Source: Deltaproteobacteria bacterium GWB2_55_19 (GTDB taxonomy: Bacteria; Desulfobacterota; GWC2-55-46). Taken from it: a stretch of DNA of 64,000 nucleotides. Each line of letters opens with the position of its first letter. Position 1 is the stretch's first letter. Under the pieces are notes generated by a model. That model saw only the letters and a list, made by a program, of their open reading frames with translations. It was not told the origin of the DNA and made no database searches. A program made the translations under genes and the position numbers. The stretch spans positions 62,001 through 126,000 of the forward strand of contig MGPQ01000001.1 in the NCBI GenBank assembly GCA_001797465.1, written 5' to 3'. Positions 33,188 to 43,148 of the stretch are shown here, in pieces.

Positions 33188-34558
33188 TTGTACTGCGAGA
33201 TGGATGGAAAAAGGCTGAAACTCATATCGGGGCTTGTCTCCGAGGCGACGGGACTGCGCATACGCCCTGACGATTATCCCAATCTCTTGAAGGCCGCCTC
33301 CGAGAGGGCGCGCCTTTCAAATATCTCGGTCGAAGACTATATCGACCTCATCCGATCCCCGCTTTTTGACCGGAAGGAAAAAGAGGCCTTGAAGGCACTG
33401 CTTTCCGTGCCCGAGTCCTTTTTCTTCAGGGACAAGGGGCAGTTTGATCTTATCCGTGCAAGGATACTCCCCGAGATCGTCGAAAAAAGGCGCGCCGAGA
33501 GGCGCTTAAGCCTCTGGAGCGCCGGTTGCTCCTCAGGCGAGGAGCCCTACTCGCTCGCGATACTCGTAAGGGAGGCCCTGCCGGACTATAAGTCATGGGA
33601 TATCACCATACTAGGGACCGACATAAGGGAAGACCTCCTGGAAAAGGCCCGAAAGGGGCTCTACGGAGAATGGTCTTTCCGCACTGTGGAGCCCGAGGCC
33701 AAGGCCGCATGGTTCAGGAGGTCCGGTGCGTACTGGGAAATAGACCCGTCGATAAGGGAGATGGTGGAGTTCAGGAAGGCCGACCTCATTGGCGGCGATT
33801 GCCCCGAGGGCATGGACTTCATACTCTGCCGGAACGTATTCATTTATTACAGTAAAAAGGCCATAGCAGGGATGGCCGGGAGGCTCGTCTCGGCCCTTGC
33901 GCCCGGCGGATACCTCTTTACCGGACACGGAGAGTTCTACGGGGTCAAGGTCGAAGGCTTGAAGACAATGACCTTTCCCGAATCCGTAGCCTACATGAAG
34001 GCGTTGCCCGAGGAGGCGTTTTCGGTGAGGCCCGCCTCAGGCGCGCCGGAGAGAGCCCCGGCCAGGGCCGCAAAACTGGCCCAGAAGGGCCTCAATAGGT
34101 CCGGAGCCCCTCCCGTTGCCGGGGGTCCCGGCGGTACCGCAAGCAGGGCCGAGGCCGCCGGGCCGCTCATACTCGCCGCCTCGGTTTATGCGGACGCAGG
34201 AGAATTAAAGAAGGCCTCCGAGTGCCTCCTGAAGGCGCTGGACGCCGACAAGTTCTCGTTAGAGCCGTACTTCCTCCTCGCCCAGATAGCCGAAGAGAGC
34301 GGGGACGTCGAGGACGCGAAGAGGTGGCTCAAGAAGGCCCTGTACGTCAACCCGTCTTTTGTCCCGGCATACCTTGAGCTCGCCTCCATCTACGACAACG
34401 AGGGGCTCATCGAGAGGGCGGAGAGGATGCGTGAAAGCGCGCTTTCGATCCTCTCCTCCATGCCCCCGGACGCCCCGATAGAGCATTATGAGCAGACCAA
34501 CGCCGGAGAGCTCTCCGGGTTCCTGAAAAAGACGGCCGAGGGCGGCCGGAAGAAATAA
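33188..34558 (+). CDS. CheR-type protein-glutamate methyltransferase with C-terminal TPR (WspC-like)
   Basis: Residues ~1-275 form a CheR methyltransferase: ESFFFRDKGQFDLI, the SAM loop WSAGCSSGEEPYSLAI near residue 115, GTDIREDLLEKARKG, FILCRNVFIYY and FTGHGEFYG. A Pro/Ala-rich linker leads to TPR repeats (~330-430, KASECLLKALDAD, DAKRWLKKALYVNPSFVPAYLELA). CheR-TPR fusions such as WspC use the TPR to reach receptors lacking a tether pentapeptide, and both receptors here lack one. The start is TTG at 33188; an ATG four codons on (33200) is equally possible. Confidence 0.92.
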   Translation: MYCEMDGKRLKLISGLVSEATGLRIRPDDYPNLLKAASERARLSNISVEDYIDLIRSPLFDRKEKEALKALLSVPESFFFRDKGQFDLIRARILPEIVEKRRAERRLSLWSAGCSSGEEPYSLAILVREALPDYKSWDITILGTDIREDLLEKARKGLYGEWSFRTVEPEAKAAWFRRSGAYWEIDPSIREMVEFRKADLIGGDCPEGMDFILCRNVFIYYSKKAIAGMAGRLVSALAPGGYLFTGHGEFYGVKVEGLKTMTFPESVAYMKALPEEAFSVRPASGAPERAPARAAKLAQKGLNRSGAPPVAGGPGGTASRAEAAGPLILAASVYADAGELKKASECLLKALDADKFSLEPYFLLAQIAEESGDVEDAKRWLKKALYVNPSFVPAYLELASIYDNEGLIERAERMRESALSILSSMPPDAPIEHYEQTNAGELSGFLKKTAEGGRKK

Positions 34559-34563
34559 TCGTT

Positions 34564-35565
34564 ATGGAAAAAACGGTAACCCCATTCGTGGTATTCAGGC
34601 TCTCCGGCTCCCTCTACGGGGTGAAGGCCGAGAGTGTCAGGGAGATGCTCAAGCTCCCTGAGCTCGTCCCGCTTGAGGAGGCCCCGTCCTATATACCTGG
34701 TTTTTTCAACCTGCGGGGCGGAATCGTTCCTGTCATGGACCTCGAGATGAGGTTAGGACACCCGTTTCACTGTTATTCCATAGACGACGCGCTGATAATC
34801 GTAGATGAGGGCACTCTCATGGGGATAATAGCGAGCGAGCTCCTCTCGGTCGAGGATATCCCGCCCTCAGCTATCGAGGCCCTCTCGCCCATTCAGAAGG
34901 AAGGCGCGCGCCATCACTTCATCGGGGGCGAGGCGAGACGCGGCGAAGACATCGTGATGCTCCTGGACCTCGAGGCCGTCGTCGATCACGGGACCGGGCC
35001 AGGGGTCGACGAGGGGGCGTTGCGCGCGTTCTGGCCAGAGGCCTCCGAGGGGCAAAGGGAGGTCCTCAAAGAGAGGGCGCGGGTCTTAAGCGAGCCTTCT
35101 TCAGGGCTTGAGGCCGAAGGGGTCATGCCTTTCGCGGTCATCGTGCTCGGGGGCGAGCGCTTCGCCATAAGGTGCGAGAGCATCCGCGAGTTCGCGGAAC
35201 TTAAAGACCTTACGCCCGTGCCGTGCACGCCCGCCCACATACTCGGGGACACCAATCTCCGGGGCGACGTCCTGACGGTCATAGACATAAGAGGGCGCCT
35301 TGGCATGTCCCCGGCGGCTCCGGGGCCCGGCTCCAAGGTGGTAGTCGCTGAGGCCGGCGGCGTAAGGGCCGGTGTGCTTGCCGACTCCGTCGAGGAGATA
35401 GCGTATTTGAGCCCTGCGGAGATAACGCCTGCCCCGCTCTCGTCAAAACAGGCGGAAGACGAGTACCTGTTGGGAGCGGCGCGGAGCGGGGAGAGGATGA
35501 TAGCGGTCATAGACCTCGAGAGGATGCTCACTAAAGGCGGCCTCCTTGTAGACGAGACCGTATAG
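34564..35565 (+). CDS. Tandem CheW-domain coupling protein
   Basis: Two CheW domains lie in one 333-residue chain: the first at ~5-145 ([43 protein letters not shown]), the second at ~180-325 ([42 protein letters not shown]). A helical linker of ~30 residues joins them. CheW couples receptors to CheA; Wsp systems have two separate CheW proteins (WspB and WspD), so this looks like a fused equivalent. It starts 5 nt after cheR. Confidence 0.93.
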   Translation: MEKTVTPFVVFRLSGSLYGVKAESVREMLKLPELVPLEEAPSYIPGFFNLRGGIVPVMDLEMRLGHPFHCYSIDDALIIVDEGTLMGIIASELLSVEDIPPSAIEALSPIQKEGARHHFIGGEARRGEDIVMLLDLEAVVDHGTGPGVDEGALRAFWPEASEGQREVLKERARVLSEPSSGLEAEGVMPFAVIVLGGERFAIRCESIREFAELKDLTPVPCTPAHILGDTNLRGDVLTVIDIRGRLGMSPAAPGPGSKVVVAEAGGVRAGVLADSVEEIAYLSPAEITPAPLSSKQAEDEYLLGAARSGERMIAVIDLERMLTKGGLLVDETV

Positions 35566-35587
35566 CAATGAAAAGGAGAAGATCGAT

Positions 35588-37030
35588 ATGCGAGGAATGA
35601 AGGTAAGGACCGGGATGCTCCTCGGGAACCTCATAGGCGCGGCGCTCTTTGTAATAGTAGCCATCGTCGTGCTCGTAAGCGCCAACACCGTATCGAGGTC
35701 GATAGATGAGATCGCCGCTTCATCGAGGGACCTCGACACGGCGAACGAGCTCAACGATTCCGTGAACGAGATGGTGAGGGCCGTAAGGGACTATGCGATA
35801 GCCCGCGACAAAAGCGTGCTGGATGCCTTTGAGGAAGGCGTAAGAAGTTTCGAAGCGGTCTCGGAAAGGGCGAAGGAGATACCGGACCCTGTCCTGCAGG
35901 GCCGCATGAACGAGCTCATATCCCTGGGCAGGCAGTATTACGGGATCGGCAAAGAGGTTATAGAGATCGTGGACAGGGGCAGGCCGATAGAGGCGGCTGT
36001 ACCTGTGATAAAAAAGGCAAGGCCGGTCTTCGAGAGGATGAAGCCCATCATGAGGGAGTTCCACGAGAGGACCGATTCCGTTTTGAAAGCAGACGAACAG
36101 GCCGCGCTCTCCGCGGCCAGGACCCTTTACACGGTCTTGATAGCAGGCGTTATCGTCTCGATCGGCCTTGCGGTTGGAGGGGCCGTCTTGATTTCGTCAT
36201 GGATAGCGAAGGGCGTAAAGGAGTCCACCGGCGCGGTCTCTGCGGCGACAAGCGAGATAGCCTCGACCGTCGCCGAGCACGAGAGGACCGCCTCCGCGCA
36301 GTCGGCGTCTGTCACCGAGACCGCCGCGACGATGAACGAGCTCGGGGTGTCTTCAAAAAAGGTTTCGGAGCAGGCGGAGAGCGCGACGGAAGGCGCGAAG
36401 CATGTCATGTCCCTCGCCGAGGAGGGATTGAAGACCGTCGAGCAGACGATAGAGGGGATGGCTACTATAAAGGAGAAGTCGGGGACCATAGCCGGTGAGA
36501 TACTCAAGCTGAGCGAGCAGACGGCTCAGATAGGGTCAATCGCTAACCTCGTGACCGACATATCCTCGCAGATAAACATGCTCGCGCTTAACGCCGCGGT
36601 CGAGGCGGTCAGGGCCGGAGAGCACGGAAAGGGCTTCAATGTGATAGCCCAGGAAGTGAGAAAGCTTGCCGACCAGGCGAGGAAGTCCGCCGAGCGAGTG
36701 AACGGCATCGTCGTCGACATACAGAAGGCGACGAACGCCGCTATAATGGCGACCGAGGAGGGCACCAAGACGATAGAGGAAGGCGCGAAGCTCGCGGAGA
36801 GGACGACAGAGGCCTTCAGCGGCGTGAACGCCTCCATAACCGCGGCGTTCGACAGCTTCAGGCAGATATCTCTCAACATCGCCCAGCAGGCCGCGGCGAT
36901 AAAGCAGGTCATGGAGGCTGTGAACGCCATAACAGCGGGCTCGAAAGAGACCGCCGCCGGCATAGCCCAGACCAAGGTGGGGATAGACAGGATAAACGAG
37001 AGGGCGCGGGCGTTGAACGAGATGGTCTAG
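35588..37030 (+). CDS. Methyl-accepting chemotaxis protein, four-helix-bundle-type sensor
   Basis: TM1 ([18 protein letters not shown], residues ~12-30) and TM2 ([24 protein letters not shown] fragments, ~178-205) enclose a ~145-residue helical periplasmic sensor. The cytoplasmic part runs straight into the signalling coiled coil with no clear HAMP domain. The hairpin tip is [20 protein letters not shown]. No CheR-binding pentapeptide ends the chain (...RARALNEMV), in keeping with the CheR-TPR neighbour. It corresponds in position to WspA. Confidence 0.93.
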   Translation: MRGMKVRTGMLLGNLIGAALFVIVAIVVLVSANTVSRSIDEIAASSRDLDTANELNDSVNEMVRAVRDYAIARDKSVLDAFEEGVRSFEAVSERAKEIPDPVLQGRMNELISLGRQYYGIGKEVIEIVDRGRPIEAAVPVIKKARPVFERMKPIMREFHERTDSVLKADEQAALSAARTLYTVLIAGVIVSIGLAVGGAVLISSWIAKGVKESTGAVSAATSEIASTVAEHERTASAQSASVTETAATMNELGVSSKKVSEQAESATEGAKHVMSLAEEGLKTVEQTIEGMATIKEKSGTIAGEILKLSEQTAQIGSIANLVTDISSQINMLALNAAVEAVRAGEHGKGFNVIAQEVRKLADQARKSAERVNGIVVDIQKATNAAIMATEEGTKTIEEGAKLAERTTEAFSGVNASITAAFDSFRQISLNIAQQAAAIKQVMEAVNAITAGSKETAAGIAQTKVGIDRINERARALNEMV

Positions 37031-37041
37031 GACGAGGAATT

Positions 37042-38601
37042 GTGGATAGAAGCAGACAGAGGGATCTCGCCATACTCATAATCGCCTTCCTGGCCTCGAT
37101 TGCGATGTCGGCGGCGCTCGGCCTCATGGAGCACGCTCTCTGGCCGAGCGAGCCGCTCCATTCCGCGATTGAGGCCTTCGGCGCGTTTGAGGCGGTAACC
37201 CTTGGAGGCATAATCCTCCTCTTCAGGGGCCGGAAGGGCTCGGCCCTCGGGAACGCGTGGGTGGCCGCGGGGCTCCTTTCCATGGGCGCACTCGACGTTT
37301 TTCACGCGTCCGTGCGCCCTGGAGCGGCCTTCGTCTGGCTCAGGTCCTGGTCGAGCCTCTTCGGCGGGCTCTTTTTCTCGCTCGTATGGATAGAGGCCGC
37401 AGGCGCGTCCATGAGGAGGGCGGTCCCTGCCTCGGCCGCGGTATTCGCAACGATCTTCGGCGTCTTTTCCATCGTGTTCGCCGGAGGCCTTCCGTTGATG
37501 AGCGTAAAGGGTGAATTCACGGCCTTATCGGTCGGGATAAATATCGCCTCAGGCCTTTTATTCCTCGCGGCGATGCCGAAGTTCTTCGTGAGCTGGTGGA
37601 GGCACGGGACGAGGGACGATTTTCTCTTCGCCTTCATCTGCCTCCTCTTCGGGACCTCGGGCCTCCTATTCAAGTTCTCCCAACTGTGGGACCAGGGCTG
37701 GTGGTACTGGCATTTTCTGAGGCTTGCGGCATACGTGATAGTCCTCTCATATTCTCTGCTCATCTACAAGAGGTTCATAGCCGGCATTACAGAGGCGGTT
37801 TCGGGCATCTCGTCCACTGCGGCAGAGATCGCCGCGGCCGTGGAGGAGCACGAGAAGACGGCCTCTGCGCAGGCGGCCTCCGTAGCAGAGACCACCGCCG
37901 CCATGGACGAGCTTTCATCGAGTGCGGCCCTTTCAAGGGAGCAGGCGAAAAGCGCCTCCTCAGGCGCCGAGGAGGCCCTGAAGATATCGAAAGAGGGAGT
38001 CGATACCGCCAATAAGGCGCTCTCCATCATGGAAGGGCTGAGAGAAAGGGTGGACGCCATAGCGGGCCGGACAACTGATTTGAGCGAGCGCATAGGGCAG
38101 ATAAGCGGCATATCCTCATTGGTTGCGGACATTGCTTCCCAGATAAACATGCTCGCTCTAAACGCCGCGGTCGAGGCGGTGCGCGCAGGGGAGGCGGGGC
38201 GGGGCTTCGGCATCATAGCCCAGGAGGTGAGAAAGCTCGCGGACGAGGGGAGAAAGGCCGCCGAGAGGGTGAACTCCATCTCCTCGGAGATAAGGAAATC
38301 CGCCGCCTCGACCGTCGCGGCCACGGAACTCGGCGCAAAGGCCGCCAGGGACGGGGCGGCGCTCATGAAGAGGAACTCGGACGCCTTCAAGGCCGTCGAT
38401 TCCTCTGTCGCGGACGCGTACGAGCGCGTAAGGCAGATACTCCTTAATACGGTCCAGCAGGCCGAGGCCGTGGAGCAGGTATTGAGGGCCATGAACGCAA
38501 TAAACTCCGGGGCAAGGGAGACCGCCGCGGGACTCAAGCAGACGAGGGGCGGGGTAGAGGACCTGAACGGCGCGTCGAAACGGCTTTTAGATATCACATG
38601 A
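37042..38601 (+). CDS. Methyl-accepting chemotaxis protein with multi-pass membrane sensor
   Basis: The N-terminal ~245 residues hold about seven hydrophobic helices (LAILIIAFLASIAMSAALG, AVTLGGIILLF, FFSLVWIEAAG, AVFATIFGVFSIVFAGG, FLFAFICLLFGTSGLLF, LAAYVIVLSYSLLIY), recalling MASE-type integral sensor domains including a DVFHASV motif. No periplasmic domain or HAMP is seen; the signalling coiled coil begins at once and carries [20 protein letters not shown]. Its ligand is probably membrane-borne or a membrane state. The start is GTG at 37042, 11 nt after the first receptor gene. Confidence 0.9.
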   Translation: MDRSRQRDLAILIIAFLASIAMSAALGLMEHALWPSEPLHSAIEAFGAFEAVTLGGIILLFRGRKGSALGNAWVAAGLLSMGALDVFHASVRPGAAFVWLRSWSSLFGGLFFSLVWIEAAGASMRRAVPASAAVFATIFGVFSIVFAGGLPLMSVKGEFTALSVGINIASGLLFLAAMPKFFVSWWRHGTRDDFLFAFICLLFGTSGLLFKFSQLWDQGWWYWHFLRLAAYVIVLSYSLLIYKRFIAGITEAVSGISSTAAEIAAAVEEHEKTASAQAASVAETTAAMDELSSSAALSREQAKSASSGAEEALKISKEGVDTANKALSIMEGLRERVDAIAGRTTDLSERIGQISGISSLVADIASQINMLALNAAVEAVRAGEAGRGFGIIAQEVRKLADEGRKAAERVNSISSEIRKSAASTVAATELGAKAARDGAALMKRNSDAFKAVDSSVADAYERVRQILLNTVQQAEAVEQVLRAMNAINSGARETAAGLKQTRGGVEDLNGASKRLLDIT

Positions 38602-38619
38602 CGCGTTGCGGAGCAGTGC

Positions 38620-40920
38620 ATGATAGAGGATAAGGAACTGCGCGACCTCTTCAAGGCAGAGGGCGAGGAGCACCTTGCAAGTCTTGAACGGTCCATACTC
38701 GCGCTCGAAAAGGCGCCGGATGACAAGTCCGTCGTCGAGGAGGCGTTCAGGGAGGCCCATAGCCTCAAGGGCGCGGCGAGGATGGTCGGCGCAAAGGACA
38801 TAGAGCTCATCGCCCACAGGGTCGAGGACATCCTCGGCGCTATAAGAAAAGGTGAGAAGGAGTTCTTCCCTGGGCTCGCCGACCGCATATATCAGGCGCT
38901 CGACGCGATCCGTCCGCTCTTGAGGGAGGCGACCACAGGCGAGGCCGCCGGGGTCGTCGTCTCCGAGGTCATAAGGCCCCTCGATGCCGAGGAGAAGGGG
39001 AAGGAAAAGGAGACGAGCGCGGGCAAGGCGGCGGAAAGCCAGCCTGAAAAGAACGAGGCCGCGCCGCCTTCGAGCCGGGAGGCGGCCGTTTCGGGATCGC
39101 CCGGGACCGAAGGAGGGGGGCGGACGGTCGAGCCTCCGGCGGTACATGGGGATGAGCCTGCCGGGAGGGCCGAAGACGTCGATAAGGAAGGGCATAAAGA
39201 CGCCGCCAGGGCGCACGGCGACTACAGGATAGAGACGATACGGGTAGAGACGAGAAAGCTCGATGAGCTCATGACCGGGGCCGGGGAGCTCACGGTCATG
39301 AGGACGAGACTCTCCCAGAGGCTTTCAGAGACAGAGGCGCTATCCGAGACCTGGGACGAGCTCTCGAAGCGGCTGAGGGGCGGACTCTCCACGAGGGGCC
39401 CCGGGCTCGATGACGCCCTGCAGGGGTTCTCATCCACCATCGAGAGGCTCCGGTCCTCGCTCTACGACGATGAGGCGCGCCTTTCGTCCCTCTCTGTTGC
39501 GATGGAGGAGGGGATAAGGGAGGCGAGGCTGATGCCGTTGTCCACGCTCTTCAACCTCTTCCCGCGCATGGTGCGGGACCTCGCCCGCGAAAAGGGGATG
39601 GAGGTAAGTCTTATTATCGAAGGCGGCGATGTAAGGGCGGACAAGCGCGTCATAGAGGAGATGAAAGACCCCCTCATGCACATCATAAGGAACTCGATAG
39701 ACCACGGGATAGAGGGGGTATCCGAGCGCGAGAGTGGCGGGAAGCCGCGGGCGGGGACCTTGACTTTAAGCGCCTCCAGGAACGAGACGAGCATAGTAAT
39801 AGAGGCCTCGGACGACGGCAGGGGCCTCGACGACGAAGCTGTAAAGAACACCGCCCTTAGAATGGGGCTCGTCGCGGAGCAGGAACTCCAGGCCATGACG
39901 CTGTCCGAGGCGCGCTCGCTCATATTCGCACCGGGGCTTACCACGAGCCGGGCCGTCACCGAGACCTCGGGAAGGGGTGTGGGGCTGAATATCGTGAGGG
40001 TGAATGTCGAGAGGCTCAAGGGCTCGGTCCGCGTGGAGTCCGCGCCGGGCAAGGGGATGAGGACGATAATAACCCTCCCTGTCACGCTCGCCACGGCGCG
40101 CGTGATATTAGCCCTCCTAAAGGGCAGGAAGTACGCGATACCCGTCGAGAGCGTCCATTCGAGCAGGAACCTTACGTCCGGAGAGGTCTTTACGATAGAG
40201 GGGAGGGACGCGGTCCTCCTCGACGGGGCCCCTGTATCGGCGGCGAGGCTCTCCGACATACTCGGGTTTCCAGGCGAGAAGGGGAAAAACGGCTCAAACG
40301 GGCGAGACGGGCTCGCCTGCGTCTTCCTCCGGTCCGGGGATGAGAGGTTCGGGGTCATAGTCGACGGGCTCATCGACGAGGAAGAGGTGGTATTGAAGCC
40401 TCAGAGCGCGCTCCTTAAAAGGGTCAGGAACGTTTCTGGCGCGACGATCCTGGGTAGCGGCGAGGTCTCGATGGTATTGAACCCGGACGACATGCTGAAA
40501 ACGCTCAAAAGGCCCGGAAGGCCCGCGCCCGAGGCTCGTCCGATGTCGCCCCGGCGCAAAAAAACGGTCCTCCTCGTCGAGGACTCGATAACGACGAGGA
40601 CGCAGGAGAAGCGTATCCTCGAAGGCGGAGGCTACGAGGTCACAACCGCGGTCGACGGGCTCGACGCGCTCGCCAAGCTCTCCGCGCGCTCGTTCGACGC
40701 GGTAGTTTCCGATATAATGATGCCGAACATGGACGGGCTCGCGCTCACGGCCCGGATACGGCAGGACAAGAGGCTTAACGAACTTCCCGTGATACTCGTA
40801 ACAACTTTGTCGTCCGAGGAGGACAGGAAGCGCGGGCTGGACGCCGGGGCGAACGCGTACCTCACAAAGCCGGCCTTTGACCAGGAGGTATTCCTGGAGA
40901 CGCTCGGCAGGCTCGTCTGA
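38620..40920 (+). CDS. cheA: Hybrid chemotaxis histidine kinase CheA-REC (WspE-like)
   Basis: Domains in order: Hpt with phosphorylated His in AHSLKGAARMVGA (~46-58); a charged Pro/Glu-rich linker (~125-205); dimerisation domain; HATPase with N box RNSIDHG, G1 DDGRGLD and G2 GRGVGLNIVR; CheW-like domain (VTLATARVILALLKGRKYAIP onward); and a C-terminal receiver (LLVEDSITTRTQ, SDIMMPNMDG, LTKPAF). At 766 residues, a CheA fused to its own receiver matches WspE and FrzE rather than the flagellar CheA. No stand-alone CheY is present. Confidence 0.94.
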   Translation: MIEDKELRDLFKAEGEEHLASLERSILALEKAPDDKSVVEEAFREAHSLKGAARMVGAKDIELIAHRVEDILGAIRKGEKEFFPGLADRIYQALDAIRPLLREATTGEAAGVVVSEVIRPLDAEEKGKEKETSAGKAAESQPEKNEAAPPSSREAAVSGSPGTEGGGRTVEPPAVHGDEPAGRAEDVDKEGHKDAARAHGDYRIETIRVETRKLDELMTGAGELTVMRTRLSQRLSETEALSETWDELSKRLRGGLSTRGPGLDDALQGFSSTIERLRSSLYDDEARLSSLSVAMEEGIREARLMPLSTLFNLFPRMVRDLAREKGMEVSLIIEGGDVRADKRVIEEMKDPLMHIIRNSIDHGIEGVSERESGGKPRAGTLTLSASRNETSIVIEASDDGRGLDDEAVKNTALRMGLVAEQELQAMTLSEARSLIFAPGLTTSRAVTETSGRGVGLNIVRVNVERLKGSVRVESAPGKGMRTIITLPVTLATARVILALLKGRKYAIPVESVHSSRNLTSGEVFTIEGRDAVLLDGAPVSAARLSDILGFPGEKGKNGSNGRDGLACVFLRSGDERFGVIVDGLIDEEEVVLKPQSALLKRVRNVSGATILGSGEVSMVLNPDDMLKTLKRPGRPAPEARPMSPRRKKTVLLVEDSITTRTQEKRILEGGGYEVTTAVDGLDALAKLSARSFDAVVSDIMMPNMDGLALTARIRQDKRLNELPVILVTTLSSEEDRKRGLDAGANAYLTKPAFDQEVFLETLGRLV

Positions 40921-40944
40921 TACGGGGCCGATGAAAGGGTTATC

Positions 40945-41991
40945 ATGATCCGCAACAACGGCAAGAAGATAAGGGTCCTGCTCGTAGACGACTCGGCGCT
41001 CGCTCTCGCCGTTATGAAAAGGATAATCTCCTCGGCCCCGGACATCGAGGCCGCCGGGGAGTTCAGGTCGGCGAAGGAGGCCCTGAAGACGCTCCCCTCG
41101 ATAGACCCGGACGTCATATGCACCGACCTCCACATGCCGGAGATGGACGGGCTCGAGTTCACGCGGCAGGTGATGGAGAGGTTCCCGAAGCCGATACTGG
41201 TGGTGTCGGTATCGGTCGAAAGGTCGTCGGAGAACGCCTTCAGGCTCCTGGAGGCCGGGGCCGTGGACGTATTCTCGAAGCCCAGGGGAGAGATGGAGAG
41301 CGGTTTCCGGGCGCACTCGGACGAGCTCTTGAGCAAGATCCGCATCCTCTCAGGGGTGCATGTGTTCAAGAGGTTCTCAAGGCCGCGCGGGCCTCAAAGC
41401 ATGCCCGCCCCGGCATCGAGGCCCGGCTTGCGGAGGCCCGAGATAGTCGCCATAGGGGCCTCGACCGGCGGCCCCCAGGCCCTCTTCCTCATACTCTCGG
41501 TCCTGCCGCGCGACTTCCCTGTACCCGTGATATGCGTCCAGCACATAAGCGACGGCTTCCTTAACGGTCTCATAGAGTGGCTCGGGGGCGGCTGTGCCAT
41601 AAAGGTTTGCAAGGCCGTGGAGGGAGAGAGGCCGGTTGCCGGGCGCGTCTACTTCCCGGAGGAAGGATACCATCTCGTCATAGACAAGGGGGGGGCTTTC
41701 GCATACTCCCGTGAGCCCGCCAACCCGCACAGGCCCTCCATTACCGTGACCTTCAACTCGCTCGCGGACCATTACGGGGCAGGGGTCATCGGGGTGCTTT
41801 TGACCGGCATGGGCTCTGACGGGGCAGAAGGCATGCGCTCGATCGCCTCGGCGGGCGGCGCTACGATAGCCCAGGACGAGGCGACGTCCGTCGTCTTCAG
41901 CATGCCTAAAAAGGCGATAGAGCTCGGCGGGGCCTCCGAGGTCCTTCCATTATACGAAATATCACATTCGATACTCTCCAGGGTATCTTGA
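40945..41991 (+). CDS. cheB: Protein-glutamate methylesterase CheB (WspF-like)
   Basis: An N-terminal receiver (RVLLVDDSALALAVMKRI, phospho-Asp in ICTDLHMPEMDG) is joined by a linker to a CheB methylesterase domain. Catalytic residues are Ser in AIGASTGGPQ near residue 172, His in CVQHISDGF near 199 and Asp in GMGSDGAEGM near 292. It removes methyl groups from receptors, closing the adaptation loop with CheR. 348 residues is typical. Confidence 0.95.
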   Translation: MIRNNGKKIRVLLVDDSALALAVMKRIISSAPDIEAAGEFRSAKEALKTLPSIDPDVICTDLHMPEMDGLEFTRQVMERFPKPILVVSVSVERSSENAFRLLEAGAVDVFSKPRGEMESGFRAHSDELLSKIRILSGVHVFKRFSRPRGPQSMPAPASRPGLRRPEIVAIGASTGGPQALFLILSVLPRDFPVPVICVQHISDGFLNGLIEWLGGGCAIKVCKAVEGERPVAGRVYFPEEGYHLVIDKGGAFAYSREPANPHRPSITVTFNSLADHYGAGVIGVLLTGMGSDGAEGMRSIASAGGATIAQDEATSVVFSMPKKAIELGGASEVLPLYEISHSILSRVS

Positions 41992-42004
41992 AAGAAAGGC
42001 CGTC

Positions 42005-43147
42005 ATGACGGAAGATATCGCGGATAAAAAAGAGATACTCATCGTAGAGGACAGCGACGTCCAGGCGTACATGCTTAAAAAGTTCCTTGCTGACAACGGC
42101 TACTCCGTGCGCGTTGCCAGGAACGGGGCCGAGGGGCTCGTCGCCATAAAGGAGAGGGCGCCGGCTGTCGTCATAAGCGACATAGTCATGCCTGTCATGG
42201 ACGGCTACGAGATGTGCAGGCGCATGAAGGACGACAGGGCCTTCCGGGGCATCCCGTTCATACTCCTCACGACGCTCACCGATACGGAAGACATCATAAA
42301 GGGGCTGAACGCCGAGGCCGACAGCTATGTCACGAAACCCTACGAGCCGGGGTATCTCCTCAAAAGGGTCACGGCACTCATCGAGACCCCGACGCAGTAC
42401 AGGAACAACCCGGACGAGAAGTCCGTGGAGATATTCTACAACGGCAAGGCCTACTCGATCAGGTCCGGACGCGGGCAGACGTTGAGCCTCCTCCTTGCCA
42501 CTTACGAGAACGCGATACTCCAGAACAGGGAGCTCAACAGGACGCAGGAGGAGTTGAAGGCGCTGAACGACCTCCTGGAGGAAAAGGTCAGGGAAAGGAC
42601 CGCGGAGCTTACCGCCGAGGTCTCTGAACGGAGGAAGGCCGAGGCGGCGCAGAAGGAGAGCGAGGAGAGGTTCCGCTCCGTCGTCGAGACCGCGAGCGAC
42701 GCGATCATCTGCGTGGACGAGAACGGGCTCGTCTATCTCTGGAACAGGAAGGCCGAGGAGATGTTCGGGTACGAGGCCGGAGAGATGATCGGCAGGGACA
42801 TGCACGACTATGTCGTCCCCGAGAGGCTCCGGGAGAGGGCAAAGGCGGCCTTCGACGTGTTCAGGCAGACAGGCAGAGGGCCGGTAATCGGGAAGACCGT
42901 CGAGCTCGAGGGTCTTAATAAGGACGGGACCGAGTTCCCTATCGAGCTCTCGATATCCGCCATGAACATAAAGGGCAGGTGGCACTCGACCGGCATCATA
43001 CGCGACATAACCGCGCGCAAGGCCGCGGACGAGGGGCTCCGGCAGAAGATAGAGGAGCTCGAGAGGTTCAAAAGCGCGACGATAAAACGGGAGCTCAGGA
43101 TGAAAGAGCTCCGCGTAAAGATAGAGAAGTTCGAGAAGGGGAAGTAG
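42005..43147 (+). CDS. REC-PAS protein without output domain
   Basis: Residues 1-130 form a receiver (ILIVEDSDVQAYMLKK, ISDIVMPVMDG, VTKPYEP). A spacer and coiled coil (NRELNRTQEELKALNDLLEE) lead to a PAS domain (FRSVVETASDAIICVDENG to IIRDITARK, ~215-340). The chain ends in a short helix TIKRELRMKELRVKIEKFE where a histidine kinase would be expected. No kinase, GGDEF or EAL domain is present. It is probably a CheA-phosphorylated scaffold or sensor that acts by dimerisation with neighbours. The same terminal helix motif ends the next protein. Confidence 0.88.
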   Translation: MTEDIADKKEILIVEDSDVQAYMLKKFLADNGYSVRVARNGAEGLVAIKERAPAVVISDIVMPVMDGYEMCRRMKDDRAFRGIPFILLTTLTDTEDIIKGLNAEADSYVTKPYEPGYLLKRVTALIETPTQYRNNPDEKSVEIFYNGKAYSIRSGRGQTLSLLLATYENAILQNRELNRTQEELKALNDLLEEKVRERTAELTAEVSERRKAEAAQKESEERFRSVVETASDAIICVDENGLVYLWNRKAEEMFGYEAGEMIGRDMHDYVVPERLRERAKAAFDVFRQTGRGPVIGKTVELEGLNKDGTEFPIELSISAMNIKGRWHSTGIIRDITARKAADEGLRQKIEELERFKSATIKRELRMKELRVKIEKFEKGK

Positions 43148-43148
43148 C

